Below are positions 1 through 10,275 of a DNA stretch of 35,411 nt, in pieces. The stretch's first letter is position 1. Every line of letters begins with the position of its first letter. The stretch lies in IMG/VR virus record IMGVR_UViG_3300042564_001225, positions 1 through 35,411 of that record; one strand, written 5' to 3'. Position numbers and translations under genes: made by a program. The stretch is from a virus. The notes under the pieces are model-generated. The model was not told where the DNA came from, did not search any database, and was given only the letters and a program-made list of their open reading frames with translations.

Positions 1-407
1 ACGTGTCTTACGACTTCCGTTCGGCAACCGATGCAGCAGCATGGCGTACCCCAGCGAACTATGTAAATCCTGAAGGCATTTACAACGGTGAAATCGGAAT
101 GTTTGAAGGCGTTCGCTTCATGGAGTCCTCACGCGCTCCATTGTTTGCTAACGCATCCAACAACTCCGGTTCAAGCGGAACAATCGACGTGTACGGCACA
201 TTGATCATGGGTCGCCAGGCTCTCGCTAAGGGTGTTTCCCTTGGTGGCGAGTACGGCGCACAGCCAACGATCGTGTACGGCACAGTGACCGACCTCCTCA
301 AGCGTTTCCGCCCTGTGGGTTGGAAGCACTTCGTTGGTTACGGTGTGTTCCGTCAGGAAGCCCTCCGTCGCATCGAGTCGGCTTCGTCCATCGGCACAAA
401 CGCCTAA
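1..407 (+). CDS. Major capsid protein, N4gp56 family, C-terminal part (5' end outside window)
   Basis: The open frame runs into the window from the left; the GTG at position 3 is just an internal codon. The visible 134 residues contain the pattern usual near the end of N4gp56-type capsid proteins: IGMFEGVRFMESSRAP, then DVYGTLIMGRQALAKG, then RFRPVGWKHFVGYGVFRQEALRRIES. In this family these form the end of the HK97-fold shell protein that builds the icosahedral head. The gene stops at TAA and is followed 25 bases later by a strong hairpin terminator, so it probably ends the head operon, as expected for an abundant product. The family call rests on remembered C-terminal motifs. The N-terminal arm and most of the fold are not visible. 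Confidence 0.8.
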   Translation, partial: VSYDFRSATDAAAWRTPANYVNPEGIYNGEIGMFEGVRFMESSRAPLFANASNNSGSSGTIDVYGTLIMGRQALAKGVSLGGEYGAQPTIVYGTVTDLLKRFRPVGWKHFVGYGVFRQEALRRIESASSIGTNA

Positions 408-431
408 TAATTTCCGACAAGGAATTAGCAG

Positions 432-462
432 AAACCCCCTGCCTTCGGGCGGGGGGTTTTTG
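432..462 (+). terminator. Intrinsic terminator after the capsid gene
   Basis: A stem of 12 pairs (AAACCCCCTGCC against its complement, one G-T pair) closes a TTCG tetraloop and is followed by TTTTTG. It is a textbook rho-independent terminator and would isolate the capsid gene from the basic-protein gene downstream. Confidence 0.92.
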
Positions 463-466
463 TTTG

Positions 467-475
467 TGTTACGAT
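467..475 (+). promoter_or_regulatory. Extended -10 promoter (TGTTACGAT)
   Basis: TG, one base, then TACGAT lies directly behind the terminator and 31 bases before the ATG of the basic-protein gene. No clear -35 is seen; the upstream bases belong to the terminator stem. The same TGN-TANNNT pattern recurs before several other genes in the window. Confidence 0.5.
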
Positions 476-506
476 AAATACACCAACCCGATTTGGAGGA
501 AAAGAT

Positions 507-1022
507 ATGGCCGCTAAGAAGGCTCCCGCAAAGAAGATGGCAGCGCCTAGAAAGCCTGCTCCTAAAAAGACAAGCAATGTCGGTTCTGCTAACGCAGCGG
601 AAAAGCGCGCTATGGATAAGAAGAAGTCTTATTCCATTGCAAATCGCACTGATGCTGCTGGTCGTTCAGGCATGGGCGAAACCTTGACATCAAATGTTAC
701 CTATAAGGGGAAGGGTTATGGGAATATGCCTGCATCTGATACTGCTGCTGCTGCTGCTAGGGCTTCTAGTGCTGCTACAAGTGCTGCTAGAGCTGCTGCT
801 AAAAAAGCAGGCAAATCAGCCCTAATACCTAGTAGGTCTGGAGATGCTTATTACAAGAGTTTACGCAATGCTCAAAAGGCTGCAGGTTGGCGTATGGACC
901 CAGATAGACCTGGCGTTTATGTACCACCGAAGCAGAAGCCAGCATCTGCTGCGGATTTGCGTAAGAGGGAAGAACGAACCAAGGTAATTGCTGCAGCTCG
1001 TCGGAAGCGTTTAGGCAAGTAG
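507..1022 (+). CDS. Lys/Ala-rich basic virion-associated or DNA-binding protein
   Basis: A 171-residue, very basic protein. It has an H1-like N-terminus of AAKKAPAKK type (residues 1-22), a central poly-Ala segment encoded by GCT runs near 739-803, and a C-terminal segment KREERTKVIAAARRKRLGK. Such tails are known from histone-H1-like and nucleoid-binding proteins, so DNA binding or head-internal condensation is plausible but unproven. The segment GDAYYKSLRNAQKAAGWRMDP (about residues 112-132) looks folded rather than low-complexity. GGAGG at 495-499 sits 7 bases before the ATG, which fixes the start. It is a single-gene unit with its own promoter and terminator, next to the capsid gene, which suggests high and separately tuned expression. 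Confidence 0.75.
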   Translation: MAAKKAPAKKMAAPRKPAPKKTSNVGSANAAEKRAMDKKKSYSIANRTDAAGRSGMGETLTSNVTYKGKGYGNMPASDTAAAAARASSAATSAARAAAKKAGKSALIPSRSGDAYYKSLRNAQKAAGWRMDPDRPGVYVPPKQKPASAADLRKREERTKVIAAARRKRLGK

Positions 1023-1034
1023 TTCTTTCTAAGC

Positions 1035-1063
1035 AAAGCCCCCTGCTTCGGTGGGGGGCTTTT
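1035..1063 (+). terminator. Intrinsic terminator after the basic-protein gene
   Basis: AAAGCCCCCTGC pairs with the downstream GTGGGGGGCTTT through a TTCG loop (two G-T pairs) and runs into TTTTG. Its design is nearly the same as that of the terminator at 432-462. Confidence 0.9.
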
Positions 1064-1071
1064 GCTATTCT
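1063..1071 (+). promoter_or_regulatory. Extended -10 promoter placed for a leaderless transcript
   Basis: TG-C-TATTCT overlaps the T-tract of the preceding terminator. The -10 hexamer ends at 1071 and the ATG is at 1078, so transcription would start on or beside the A of the start codon. No Shine-Dalgarno exists between them. Confidence 0.55.
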
Positions 1072-1077
1072 CAACGC

Positions 1078-1335
1078 ATGGCAACATTCAGTCCCCCAAC
1101 AGACAACCTTGTGGCATGGGCCGACCGGTACGAAACAGGGATCTTTGCGGCGTTACGCCCTGGGCGACGTGGACGCAATGTGTTTAAAAAGACAGACGGA
1201 TCGTTTACTGAGAACCAGCCGTTTGACCCAGCCGAGATTGCTATCACCTACCACGGTGGTCATGTCCACACGCTGACCGCACAGGAAGAAGCAGACCTTA
1301 GGGATGCTGGCTACGGAGATTACATAACAACATGA
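1078..1335 (+). CDS. Small hypothetical phage protein
   Basis: 85 residues, no recognised domain. The start was placed at the ATG at 1078 because everything upstream is terminator hairpin and a -10 element. The gene has no ribosome-binding site and is probably read from a leaderless mRNA. It is mildly basic in the middle (RPGRRGRNVFKK) and ends in a HTLTAQEEADLRDAGYGDYI stretch. That tail resembles the short C-terminal element of many small head-proximal phage proteins, where an LTAxEExxLxxAGYG pattern is common. Its stop overlaps the next start by ATGA, so the two are translationally coupled. Confidence 0.75.
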   Translation: MATFSPPTDNLVAWADRYETGIFAALRPGRRGRNVFKKTDGSFTENQPFDPAEIAITYHGGHVHTLTAQEEADLRDAGYGDYITT

Positions 1336-1628
1336 AACACAGAGAGACACATCCAGGTTTGGATGTTGAGGGGTGCTTTGGATGTCGAGTTGCCGGTGTC
1401 AGTTTTGGTGCCAACGAATCAACCACCCGTGGGGCGCAAGTGAAAGCGATCAACCAGCGGGAAAAAGGTTGGAACCGTGATATGCCTGCGTATAAGCGTT
1501 TGCGTGAGCAGGGTTTGCAACCACGCCAAATTGACGGGGCTGCGGTATTGGAATCTTCTGCTACAGAGAAATGGCAGATTGAAGGCACAACTGTTGCTGA
1601 GGCTAAGCCGGTCAGTTCAGAGTCGTGA
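1332..1628 (+). CDS. Conserved small phage protein with CxxC motif
   Basis: 98 residues. Near the N-terminus it has GLDVEGCFGCRVAGVSFGA (about residues 9-27), a CxxC followed by hydrophobic residues, then a charged, probably helical middle (GWNRDMPAYKRLREQG) and a disordered-looking end. Similar proteins occur in actinobacteriophages, as I remember them, without assigned function. The single CxxC could bind metal only as a dimer or with other ligands. It starts by ATGA overlap with the previous gene and ends by GTGA overlap with the glycosyltransferase gene. Confidence 0.72.
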   Translation: MKHRETHPGLDVEGCFGCRVAGVSFGANESTTRGAQVKAINQREKGWNRDMPAYKRLREQGLQPRQIDGAAVLESSATEKWQIEGTTVAEAKPVSSES

Positions 1629-2707
1629 ACTATCAGTCTTGGCGGGGGTGTGAAGACCCGAAGTTTGGCTATGGTTCAATGCTTGAAGGGTTTGTCACGT
1701 CGCTTCCTAAGACGGTAAGCCTTGATCCGTTGGCTTCGACTGATGTCTATATGGGTACCCCTGATGGCGCGGGTGGCTGGCATGAAGGTCAGCACCGTGC
1801 GTGTTTCACAATGTGGGAGACAGATACTTTGCCTGAGTATTTTCTGCGTTGGCTGCCGAAGTATGACCAGATCATTGTCCCGTGTGAACATAACCGTGAG
1901 TTGTTTTCACGCCACCATGACAATGTGAGTGTTGTGCCGTTGGGTGTTGACCATCGGTTTTGGCGACCGATAGAAGTGGAACAGTCAGAGACTTTTCGGT
2001 TTCATGCTGGCGGATCGTTGTGGTTCCGTAAAGGTTTAGACATTGTGGTTAAAGCGTTCACAGCGTTGGGGTTACCTAACAGCGAGTTGCATATCAAAGC
2101 TGCTCCTCATGCCCGTGATACTCCTGACCGGTTTCCACCGAATGTGGTCATGCACCGTAATTGGATGACGATGGAAGCCCAACGGGAATGGTTCAACAAG
2201 GCTGATTGTTTTATTGCTGCGTCCCGTGGCGAAGGGTTCGGTCTGATGCCTTTGCAAGCCATTGCGTCAGGTATCCCTACAATCCTCTCAGACAGCACAG
2301 GACAGTCCCAGTTCGCTCATTTAGCCTTTGGGGTAGTTCCGTGTGGCAAATCCAAAGCAGAGTCTGTGGGGCTGTGGGACGAACCAAATCAGGCCGTCCT
2401 TGAAGAATTGATGGTCGAGGCGTACAACAACCGAGAAGCAAACCGTATCCGTGCAGCCAGTCAAATCTCGGCAACCAAAACATTCTCATGGGCTAACGCC
2501 ACCAAGAAACTCATAGCCACCCTGCCCACCGGTGAACTACTAGACAACCCAACCCACATCCCAGCAATCGTGATAATCCCCATGCAGGTACGTCGCAAAG
2601 TCAACGCCACCATTGGCAACAAACATTGGCTGATGACACCAGGTGAAACCTACGAAGTACCCGAAGATGTCCATCGAGTCCTTACCGAATCAGGGGCTGC
2701 GGTTTAG
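1625..2707 (+). CDS. GT-B (GT4-like) glycosyltransferase with small C-terminal domain
   Basis: 360 residues. The C-terminal Rossmann half of a retaining GT4-type enzyme is clear: PLGVDHRFWRP (105-115), GGSLWFRKGLDIVVKAF (129-145) and the nucleotide-sugar site RGEGFGLMPLQAIASGIPT (201-219). The usual E-x7-E pair appears as E203 and Q211, a substitution at a normally conserved residue. After about residue 300 there is an extra segment ending VRRKVNATIGNKHWLM then TPGETYEVPEDVHRVLTESGAA. It reads like the small beta domain of phage structural proteins and is not part of GT4 enzymes. The enzyme should transfer a sugar from an NDP-sugar, either to virion proteins or host surface glycans. Its position just before fibre genes favours glycosylation of fibres. 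The start is a GTG overlapping the upstream stop. Confidence 0.85.
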   Translation: MNYQSWRGCEDPKFGYGSMLEGFVTSLPKTVSLDPLASTDVYMGTPDGAGGWHEGQHRACFTMWETDTLPEYFLRWLPKYDQIIVPCEHNRELFSRHHDNVSVVPLGVDHRFWRPIEVEQSETFRFHAGGSLWFRKGLDIVVKAFTALGLPNSELHIKAAPHARDTPDRFPPNVVMHRNWMTMEAQREWFNKADCFIAASRGEGFGLMPLQAIASGIPTILSDSTGQSQFAHLAFGVVPCGKSKAESVGLWDEPNQAVLEELMVEAYNNREANRIRAASQISATKTFSWANATKKLIATLPTGELLDNPTHIPAIVIIPMQVRRKVNATIGNKHWLMTPGETYEVPEDVHRVLTESGAAV

Positions 2708-2715
2708 TGTAAGAT
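2708..2715 (+). promoter_or_regulatory. Candidate -10 element before the fibre genes
   Basis: TG followed by TAAGAT lies at the end of the glycosyltransferase gene. The ATG of the next gene is 10 bases downstream at 2725 with no Shine-Dalgarno between, so transcripts would be leaderless or nearly so. The TG is not separated by the usual single base, which lowers confidence. Confidence 0.4.
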
Positions 2716-2724
2716 ACCCCTGTT

Positions 2725-4258
<1,534 letters not shown>

Positions 4259-4259
<1 letters not shown>

Positions 4260-5269
4260 TGCCAATCAGACACGGGTTTATTGCTTCGTCTGTTGCACTG
4301 GCACCAACGGTTTCTTTATCGGCTGCAACCAACTTCAACCAATCAATAGCGACGTTAAACGCAACTGTTAGTGCGAACTTCTACTCAACAACAGTCAAGT
4401 TCCAATACAACACAACCAATAACTTTTCTTCATTTACCGAGGTAAACGCTGCCACTACGCCGATTACCGGTCAAAGCGTTTCTTCATACGCCAACATCAC
4501 TGGCTTGTCTGTTGGTACTACATATTATTTCCGTTGTGTAGCAACAAATGCTATTGGCACAACCACCACTTCTTCATCGTCGTTCACTACCTGGTCGTTG
4601 CAAACATTTAGCAAAACATCGACAGGGACTTGGAACTTCACCATCCCAACAGTCACCCCAACTGGCGGTTCTATTGTTGTCCCATCAATTACTTCTGTCC
4701 AGTTAGTCGGCGCAGGTGGTGGTGGATATAACCAAGGTGGCGGTGGCGGTGGTGGTGCGGGCTATGCGTCTGCATCATTAACTTTTGCTAGTGGTTCAAG
4801 CACGGCGATTTCTGTGGTGGTCGGAGCAGGTGGCGGTGGTGCATCAGCAGGTGGATCATCTTCTATCTCCAACCTTGGAGTTTCAGCTGCAGGTGGTTCT
4901 GGTTCAAGCACTGATATTTACACTGGTCGTGCTGGATCTAGCGGTTCAGGGAACCTTGGCGGAGTTGGTTATGGAGCCAATGACAAGAACGGCGCATTGA
5001 TTGCATGGGCAGGCGGCGGAGGCGGAGGCAACGCAGGTGGCGGTGGCAACGGCGATGGAACAAATGAAATTGGTGGCGGTGGCGGTGGAGCATCTTCCTG
5101 TACTTACGGTGGTGGAACATTCGGCGGTGGCGGCGGTGGTGACGGACGCAACGGTAACGGCGCAAGTGGTGGCGGAGACTATGGTGTTGGTGGTCAAGGA
5201 GAAGGAAGCGGATCTGGTTCAGCAGGTCGTGCGTACTTCCAATACTACGCAAGTACGGCATTAGCATGA
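4259..5269 (+). CDS. Fibronectin-III-like plus glycine-rich tail adhesin
   Basis: 336 residues. Residues about 15-110 look like an Fn3-type beta sandwich (YSTTVKFQYNTTNNFSSFTEV, then ITGLSVGTTYYFRCVATNAIG). A second beta region follows, and from about residue 150 there is a glycine-rich region with more than ten runs such as GGGGGGAGY, GGGGNAGGGGNGDG and FGGGGGGDGRNGNG. Poly-Gly-II helix bundles of this kind are known from the receptor-binding tips of phage adhesins such as S16 gp38, where the loops between Gly runs carry specificity. A role as distal receptor-binding protein on or beside the collagen fibre is likely. The start overlaps the fibre stop (TAATG), and its own stop overlaps the next gene (ATGA). 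Confidence 0.82.
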
Positions 5270-6294
5270 TTCAAACACAACCATTCTCAACAACAATCCT
5301 TACAACACACAGAGGATTCTTCATCCTTGACAAACTCCCCAAGTTTGCAACTGAAGTGGATGTGTGGATTCAAACACCAGCAGGTAACGAATCAGTTGAT
5401 TTCATTGATGTATTTGTTTTGCACGATGGAACATTGTTGGCTGCGTGGGTGCATCCGTTTCAAAAACTTCCGCTTCACAATCTGATTGCGTTCTGTAATG
5501 GCGTAACCCAGCCATTAAACCTTTACCCACTTGAACGAATCATTGATATTTATGATCGACCACTAGACGCAGGGCTTGGAACATTTAGTTTTACAAAGTC
5601 TGTCCCTGTTGGCAGTGGAGATTGGCGTTGCGACCGTGGTATGTACGGGGCAATTCAATTCACTAATGACAATCATTCCCGTGTTTTGGATGAAGTAAAT
5701 CAAATTGTTATTTACGAATCATTCTTAGGGGTGAACGGTATAGCCCATCTTGTATATCTTCAAGCAACAGGTAAGACACAGATCGCTGAAGAAAAAATTA
5801 ACAACAGCATTGCCCCCGTCACTGGCCGCACTCTTCAGGAAACTATGCGCCTCATCTACGAATGGTCAGTCCTCGCTGAAGAACCATTCAATAGTACAGA
5901 TGACGCAGCCATTGCATCTAAGACATTCCTTAATTCCCTTGGGTTCACCACCGAGGAACGCACAGCCCTAGCCTCTCTGCCCCCTATGCAGATCAGTAAC
6001 TACCTAGCAGGTAGCGAGACAGCGCGGGTTCGACCATCAAACATCCCCGCCTTAGATGACGCAATCAAGACAATGGTGTTCAAACGCATGGCTTCATCTT
6101 CTCTATCTGCCTTGTTCAAGATTCACGGCATTGAAGACACTTACGGTCTTGCTTCGCTAGAACAATCAGAACTTGACGCTGGTATCCAAAGGTTTAACGA
6201 CTACTACACCGAACCTGTTAGCCCCGCCGACAAGCCGTTCTTTGACAATCAAGTAAGATTCTTCAGGAACAAACAAACTGTTCTGAATCTTTAG
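5266..6294 (+). CDS. Tail-module protein of unknown function
   Basis: 342 residues, family not recognised. The N-terminal half is beta-rich (FFILDKLPKFATEVDVWIQTP, then VDFIDVFVLHDGTLLAAWVHP). The middle has SVPVGSGDWRCDRGMYGAIQF, and the C-terminal half is helical and charged. It is coupled by ATGA to the glycine-rich adhesin and lies before a glycosyltransferase, so a fibre-associated, chaperone or sugar-related role is possible. There are no signal peptide or membrane segments. Only gene position supports a structural role. Confidence 0.6.
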   Translation: MIQTQPFSTTILTTHRGFFILDKLPKFATEVDVWIQTPAGNESVDFIDVFVLHDGTLLAAWVHPFQKLPLHNLIAFCNGVTQPLNLYPLERIIDIYDRPLDAGLGTFSFTKSVPVGSGDWRCDRGMYGAIQFTNDNHSRVLDEVNQIVIYESFLGVNGIAHLVYLQATGKTQIAEEKINNSIAPVTGRTLQETMRLIYEWSVLAEEPFNSTDDAAIASKTFLNSLGFTTEERTALASLPPMQISNYLAGSETARVRPSNIPALDDAIKTMVFKRMASSSLSALFKIHGIEDTYGLASLEQSELDAGIQRFNDYYTEPVSPADKPFFDNQVRFFRNKQTVLNL

Positions 6295-6302
6295 GAGGGG
6301 CT

Positions 6303-7340
6303 ATGAAAATAGCGGTCTATACAATCGCTAAGAACGAGATAGCCCACGTCGCACGATGGGCCGAATCCTGCAAAGAAGCAGATCATCGGTTCATCCTTGA
6401 CACCGGATCAACTGATGGCACACGCCATGCAGCTATTGACTTAGGCATTGATGTTATGTCCCGCCAGTTTGACCCGTTCCGATTTGACCATGCCCGCAAC
6501 TTCGCCCTTGCCTGCCTACCCCACGACATTGATCTGTGTGTCTCGCTAGACATGGACGAGGTGTTAACCCCAGGTTGGCGACAAGAACTTGAATACATCG
6601 GGGTTGGGGCAAACCGTGTCACCCACAAAGTTGTCACCACCTTCAACGAAGACGGATCAGAAGGACAGTCATTCACGATTGGTCGAGTCCACGGTCGTCA
6701 TAGCCACACATGGAAATACCCGATCCATGAAGTCCTTATGCCTGTCTCCAGCGAGGCTTCTATCTACAGCGACAAGTTCGCTATTCACCATCACCCCGAC
6801 AACAACAAGTCTCGTGGACAGTATCTAGAGATGTTGAAGTTGGCAGCCGCAGAACAACCAAACGATGAACGGCTTCAGTTTTATCTAGCCCGTGAATACT
6901 TCTTCCACGATGAATACGCAATGGCTCAACACCATTTTTCTCGCCACCTAGCCATCTCCCAGTGGAACCCAGAACGGGCATCATCCCACCGGTACATGGC
7001 AAAGATGCGACCAGACTCTGCGGAACACCACCTGTACAAAGCGGTAGCCGAAGATCCGACCCGACGTGAAAACTGGGTGGCGTTAGCCAGCCTGTATTAC
7101 CACCGTGCAGACTGGATTCGTTGCGCGTCATCCTGCGAAATGGCATTGGCGATCACAGAACAACCAACTGATTATTTCTGTGAGGCTGAAGCATGGAATT
7201 GGTACCCGTATGATCTGGCAGCTATTTCTAATCATCACCTTGGGGACAAGGAGAAAGCATGGGCGTATGGCTCCGAGGCTTTGTCCCGAAACCCACAGGA
7301 TGAACGGCTTCAGGCGAACCTCACATGGTATCGGCTATGA
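6303..7340 (+). CDS. GT-A family 2 glycosyltransferase with TPR-like C-terminal region
   Basis: 345 residues. The start MKIAVYTIAKNE and ILDTGSTDGT (31-40) are the classic GT2 nucleotide-binding elements. SLDMDEVL (81-88) carries the metal-binding DxD (D83, D85). IHEVLMP and FAIHHHP follow as in the glycan-transfer core. From about residue 200 to the end, helical pairs (QPNDERLQFYLAREYFFHDE, then NWVALASLYYHRADWIRCAS) resemble tetratricopeptide repeats, common in GT2-TPR proteins that hold protein acceptors. It is the second, structurally unrelated glycosyltransferase in the fibre region. AGGAGGGG immediately upstream (6292-6299) is a strong ribosome-binding site. Confidence 0.88.
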   Translation: MKIAVYTIAKNEIAHVARWAESCKEADHRFILDTGSTDGTRHAAIDLGIDVMSRQFDPFRFDHARNFALACLPHDIDLCVSLDMDEVLTPGWRQELEYIGVGANRVTHKVVTTFNEDGSEGQSFTIGRVHGRHSHTWKYPIHEVLMPVSSEASIYSDKFAIHHHPDNNKSRGQYLEMLKLAAAEQPNDERLQFYLAREYFFHDEYAMAQHHFSRHLAISQWNPERASSHRYMAKMRPDSAEHHLYKAVAEDPTRRENWVALASLYYHRADWIRCASSCEMALAITEQPTDYFCEAEAWNWYPYDLAAISNHHLGDKEKAWAYGSEALSRNPQDERLQANLTWYRL

Positions 7341-7369
7341 TACGGCTGTCCCGTATTTAAGGAGCAACA

Positions 7370-7510
7370 ATGCCAAAGGTCGGAAACAAAGAATTTCCAT
7401 ACAACGCTAAGGGAATGGCTATGGCTAAGGCTGAAGCCAAGAAAAAAGGCATGAAGATGGACAACACCAAGAAGGCCCCAGTTCGTAAGGCCAAGGCTAA
7501 GAAGAAGTAG
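7370..7510 (+). CDS. Small Lys-rich basic peptide
   Basis: 46 residues: MPKVGNKEFPYNAKGMAMAK, then a Lys/Ala-rich tail ending RKAKAKKK. AAGGAG at 7358-7363 precedes the ATG by 6 bases, and the stop TAG shares its G with the GTG start of the next gene. Peptides beginning PKVGxKxFPYxxKG are widespread in phage head/tail modules, as I remember them, without firm function. The net charge suggests nucleic-acid contact. TATGAT at 7336-7341 could be a -10 element for this gene. Confidence 0.7.
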   Translation: MPKVGNKEFPYNAKGMAMAKAEAKKKGMKMDNTKKAPVRKAKAKKK

Positions 7511-8397
7511 TGGCAACACTAGGAACGGTTATTGACCGTACTGTACGACAGTTGTTGTCAGGGACGGTAGAGGAACGCAACAAACTAGCTGCGTCTGTTT
7601 CTGCGACCGCCACAACAGTTAGCGTCCAATACGACATGAAGGGCATCCGTGAAGGTGTCGTCATTCAGGTTGACGCTGAACTCATGTATGTATGGGAAAT
7701 CACTGTCGGCAACAAATCAGCAGTTGTCGAGCGTGGCTGGAACGGAACCACAGCGGTAGCCCACGCCAACAACAGCATCGTGGTTGTCGATCCGAAGTTC
7801 CCCCGCAACCAAATCATTGAGGCAATCAACGCCGAACTGGACGACCTTTCATCCCCGATGAACGGCCTATTCCAAATCAAGACTATGGACATTGATTACA
7901 ACGGTTCATGGACAATGCTCAACATCCCAACCACAGACACAATCATTGACTTGATATCAGTGTCTAGCCGGTATTTAACAACTGAATACCAGCAGATCCG
8001 CAGAGTACGCCTCATCCGTGACCTGCCAAACGATGACTTCAACTCAGGCTATGCCCTCAAGTTTGACGAAGATGTTTCAACCAGCCGAATCCACATCGTC
8101 TATAAAACACCGTTCACAAATGTTTCTACCGAATCACACAACATTCAAAACATGACAGGGTTGCCATCGTCTTGTGAAGACATCTTGATCATCGGCGCAC
8201 AGATCCGTTTGGTTAACCCACGGGAAGTGAAGCGCAACTTCACCGAATCACAGGGGGATACACGTCGTGCTGAGGAAGTCACAGCCGGTGCAGTGTCAGG
8301 ATCTATTACGAACCTGATGCGTATGCGCCGTGACCGTATCACCGCTGAAGCTGCAAAACTGCAACGCCAATACCCCACCATCCTTTCAAGGATTTAA
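7510..8397 (+). CDS. Head-tail connector / tail tube-like virion protein
   Basis: 295 residues, no membrane or signal sequence. The N-terminal part (to about residue 90) is beta-rich with VERGWNGTTAVAHANNSIVVV, a pattern seen in phage head-to-tail or baseplate-proximal proteins. It is followed by RNQIIEAINAELDDL, as in podoviral connector proteins of the tail-tubular class, and a helical, basic C-terminus. Position between fibre genes and the large tail protein supports a structural role. The GTG start (TAGTG overlap) is fixed by the preceding peptide gene. Exact equivalence to a T7 or P22 protein cannot be decided by eye. Confidence 0.65.
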   Translation: MATLGTVIDRTVRQLLSGTVEERNKLAASVSATATTVSVQYDMKGIREGVVIQVDAELMYVWEITVGNKSAVVERGWNGTTAVAHANNSIVVVDPKFPRNQIIEAINAELDDLSSPMNGLFQIKTMDIDYNGSWTMLNIPTTDTIIDLISVSSRYLTTEYQQIRRVRLIRDLPNDDFNSGYALKFDEDVSTSRIHIVYKTPFTNVSTESHNIQNMTGLPSSCEDILIIGAQIRLVNPREVKRNFTESQGDTRRAEEVTAGAVSGSITNLMRMRRDRITAEAAKLQRQYPTILSRI

Positions 8398-8400
8398 CCG

Positions 8401-10266
8401 ATGTCGGTGACTACCTTCACCTTGCCGTATGCAGGGACACCGCCGTACTTCTCAGGCACCTCGACATCTTCGCTGGTTCCTAACATTTTCCCTGTTGCTA
8501 TTGACGGTCGCCCGTACATGATTGATCAACGGTCAGGCAAGTTTCAGCGTGGCTATGAACAGCGTGTTCGTGATTCAACGGACGATTCCACAACCCCTGG
8601 TGAGGCAGCTATTAACCCTGGTGGTTTATGGCGACGTGGGCAGGACTCTTGGCATTTGGGTTCGGGTCAAATCTATGCGGATGTTGCCGAGTCTCAGGAC
8701 TATCGGTTCTATAAGTCCAAAGGTGTTAACCCTTGGGTGAAGGGTCAGTTGTCGTTGTTGAACACCACAAAGATTTCATTATCTTCTGCTGCCACTTCTC
8801 AGCACATGGTTGTGCAGGATGGCCGTGTGTATGTATCTCTTAACGGCGATGTTAAATACACAACTAATCCATTTGCATCTAGCCCTACATGGACCGACTG
8901 CACCGGTGAACCTGGTGGTTCATGTCAAGCAATGGCTACCGATGGCAATGATGTTTACCTTGCTTTCCCTTCTGATGGGGTACGCAAGATTGATACATCA
9001 GCAGCTGCAGGAACAATTAGTGGCACAAAGTTTGTCAACAGCAACGACAACTACTATATGTTGGGCTTCGCTAAGAACTTTATGTGGGGCGCACACGACC
9101 ACAAGTTAAGGACTATTGCCTCAGGTGGCTCGACCTCAGATCATATTGTCCCTGGCGACACAACCTTTACATGGGTTGGTGTAGCCACAGGACAAAACGC
9201 TGTGTACGCAGCAGGCTATTCAAGTAAAAAATCTCTTATTTACAAAATAACCATCAAAACAGACGGAACATTAGACGCAGGTGTTGTAGCCCTTGAACTG
9301 CCAACAGGTGAAGTAGTCACAGCAATTTCTGGTTATTTGGGATTTATTCTTATCGGCACAAACCAAGGTGTTCGTTTCTGTAGCACAGATTCGAACTCAA
9401 ATCTTGTCGCAGGACAACTCATCCCAACGACAGGATCTGTATATAAGTTCTCGTCTTATGACCGGTTCGTTTGGTTTACCTATTCAAACTATGACGGCAC
9501 ATCGGGTGGTCTTGGCCGTCTTGACCTGTCAGTCTTTACCGCACCGAACACCCCTGCATTTGCAACAGACCTGATGTACAACTCAACCGCCGACGTGAAA
9601 AGCGTTGTTGTATTTGTCGATCCAACATCAGGCGCATACAAGCATCTGTTTATGGTCAGTGGAATAGGTATCATTGCTGAAGATTCAACCAGTCTTGTTG
9701 CATCAGGCGAAATAGAAACAGGCACATGGCGTTGGGGTATCCCAGATCGCAAGTTCATCGCCAAAGTTGACACCCGCGCCACCCCGCTTATCGGCACCAT
9801 CACCCCGTATCTCAAGATTGACAACGGTGACTACCAGCAGTTAGCCACATGGCTTGAACAAAACGACACTGAAGTGACAGTTGACGGATCAGACGCTAAA
9901 GCCATTGAAGCAGCTTTCAAGTTCAGCCTGACCCGTAGCACAACCACTGTCTCGACTGGGCCGACCCTGACCCGTTGGATGGCGCGAGCCTACGCAGCCC
10001 CGTTCCGTTCACAAGTATTCGTAGTCCCCATCTTGTTGCACCGGTCAGTGAAGGCTCGCAACATTGAATACTTCTACGACGTAGAAGAACACCAGTCGTT
10101 CTTTGACAGTCTGATTTCATCCCCTCGTATCATCACCCTCCAAATCGGATCGTTCTCACATACCGTGATCGTTGAAGATGTTGCTTGGGATTCATCAGAT
10201 GCTTACGGAACCACATGGCAATTTGACGGGACGCTTGTTGTAACCTTGCGTTCGGTAGAAAACTAG
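8401..10266 (+). CDS. Large tail protein, probable beta-propeller (tail nozzle/hub)
   Basis: 621 residues, almost entirely beta. Repeated blade-like segments such as QHMVVQDGRVYVSLNGDVKY, AMATDGNDVYLAFPSDGVRK, NAVYAAGYSSKKSLIYKITI and YLGFILIGTNQGVRFCS suggest a beta-propeller. The C-terminal part contains YLKIDNGDYQQLATW and a final domain (VEEHQSFFDSLISSPRIITL). This size and composition match podovirus tail nozzle proteins and actinophage minor tail proteins; the assignment rests on architecture. It starts three bases after the connector gene. Confidence 0.68.
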   Translation: MSVTTFTLPYAGTPPYFSGTSTSSLVPNIFPVAIDGRPYMIDQRSGKFQRGYEQRVRDSTDDSTTPGEAAINPGGLWRRGQDSWHLGSGQIYADVAESQDYRFYKSKGVNPWVKGQLSLLNTTKISLSSAATSQHMVVQDGRVYVSLNGDVKYTTNPFASSPTWTDCTGEPGGSCQAMATDGNDVYLAFPSDGVRKIDTSAAAGTISGTKFVNSNDNYYMLGFAKNFMWGAHDHKLRTIASGGSTSDHIVPGDTTFTWVGVATGQNAVYAAGYSSKKSLIYKITIKTDGTLDAGVVALELPTGEVVTAISGYLGFILIGTNQGVRFCSTDSNSNLVAGQLIPTTGSVYKFSSYDRFVWFTYSNYDGTSGGLGRLDLSVFTAPNTPAFATDLMYNSTADVKSVVVFVDPTSGAYKHLFMVSGIGIIAEDSTSLVASGEIETGTWRWGIPDRKFIAKVDTRATPLIGTITPYLKIDNGDYQQLATWLEQNDTEVTVDGSDAKAIEAAFKFSLTRSTTTVSTGPTLTRWMARAYAAPFRSQVFVVPILLHRSVKARNIEYFYDVEEHQSFFDSLISSPRIITLQIGSFSHTVIVEDVAWDSSDAYGTTWQFDGTLVVTLRSVEN

Positions 10267-10275
10267 GAGAAAACA

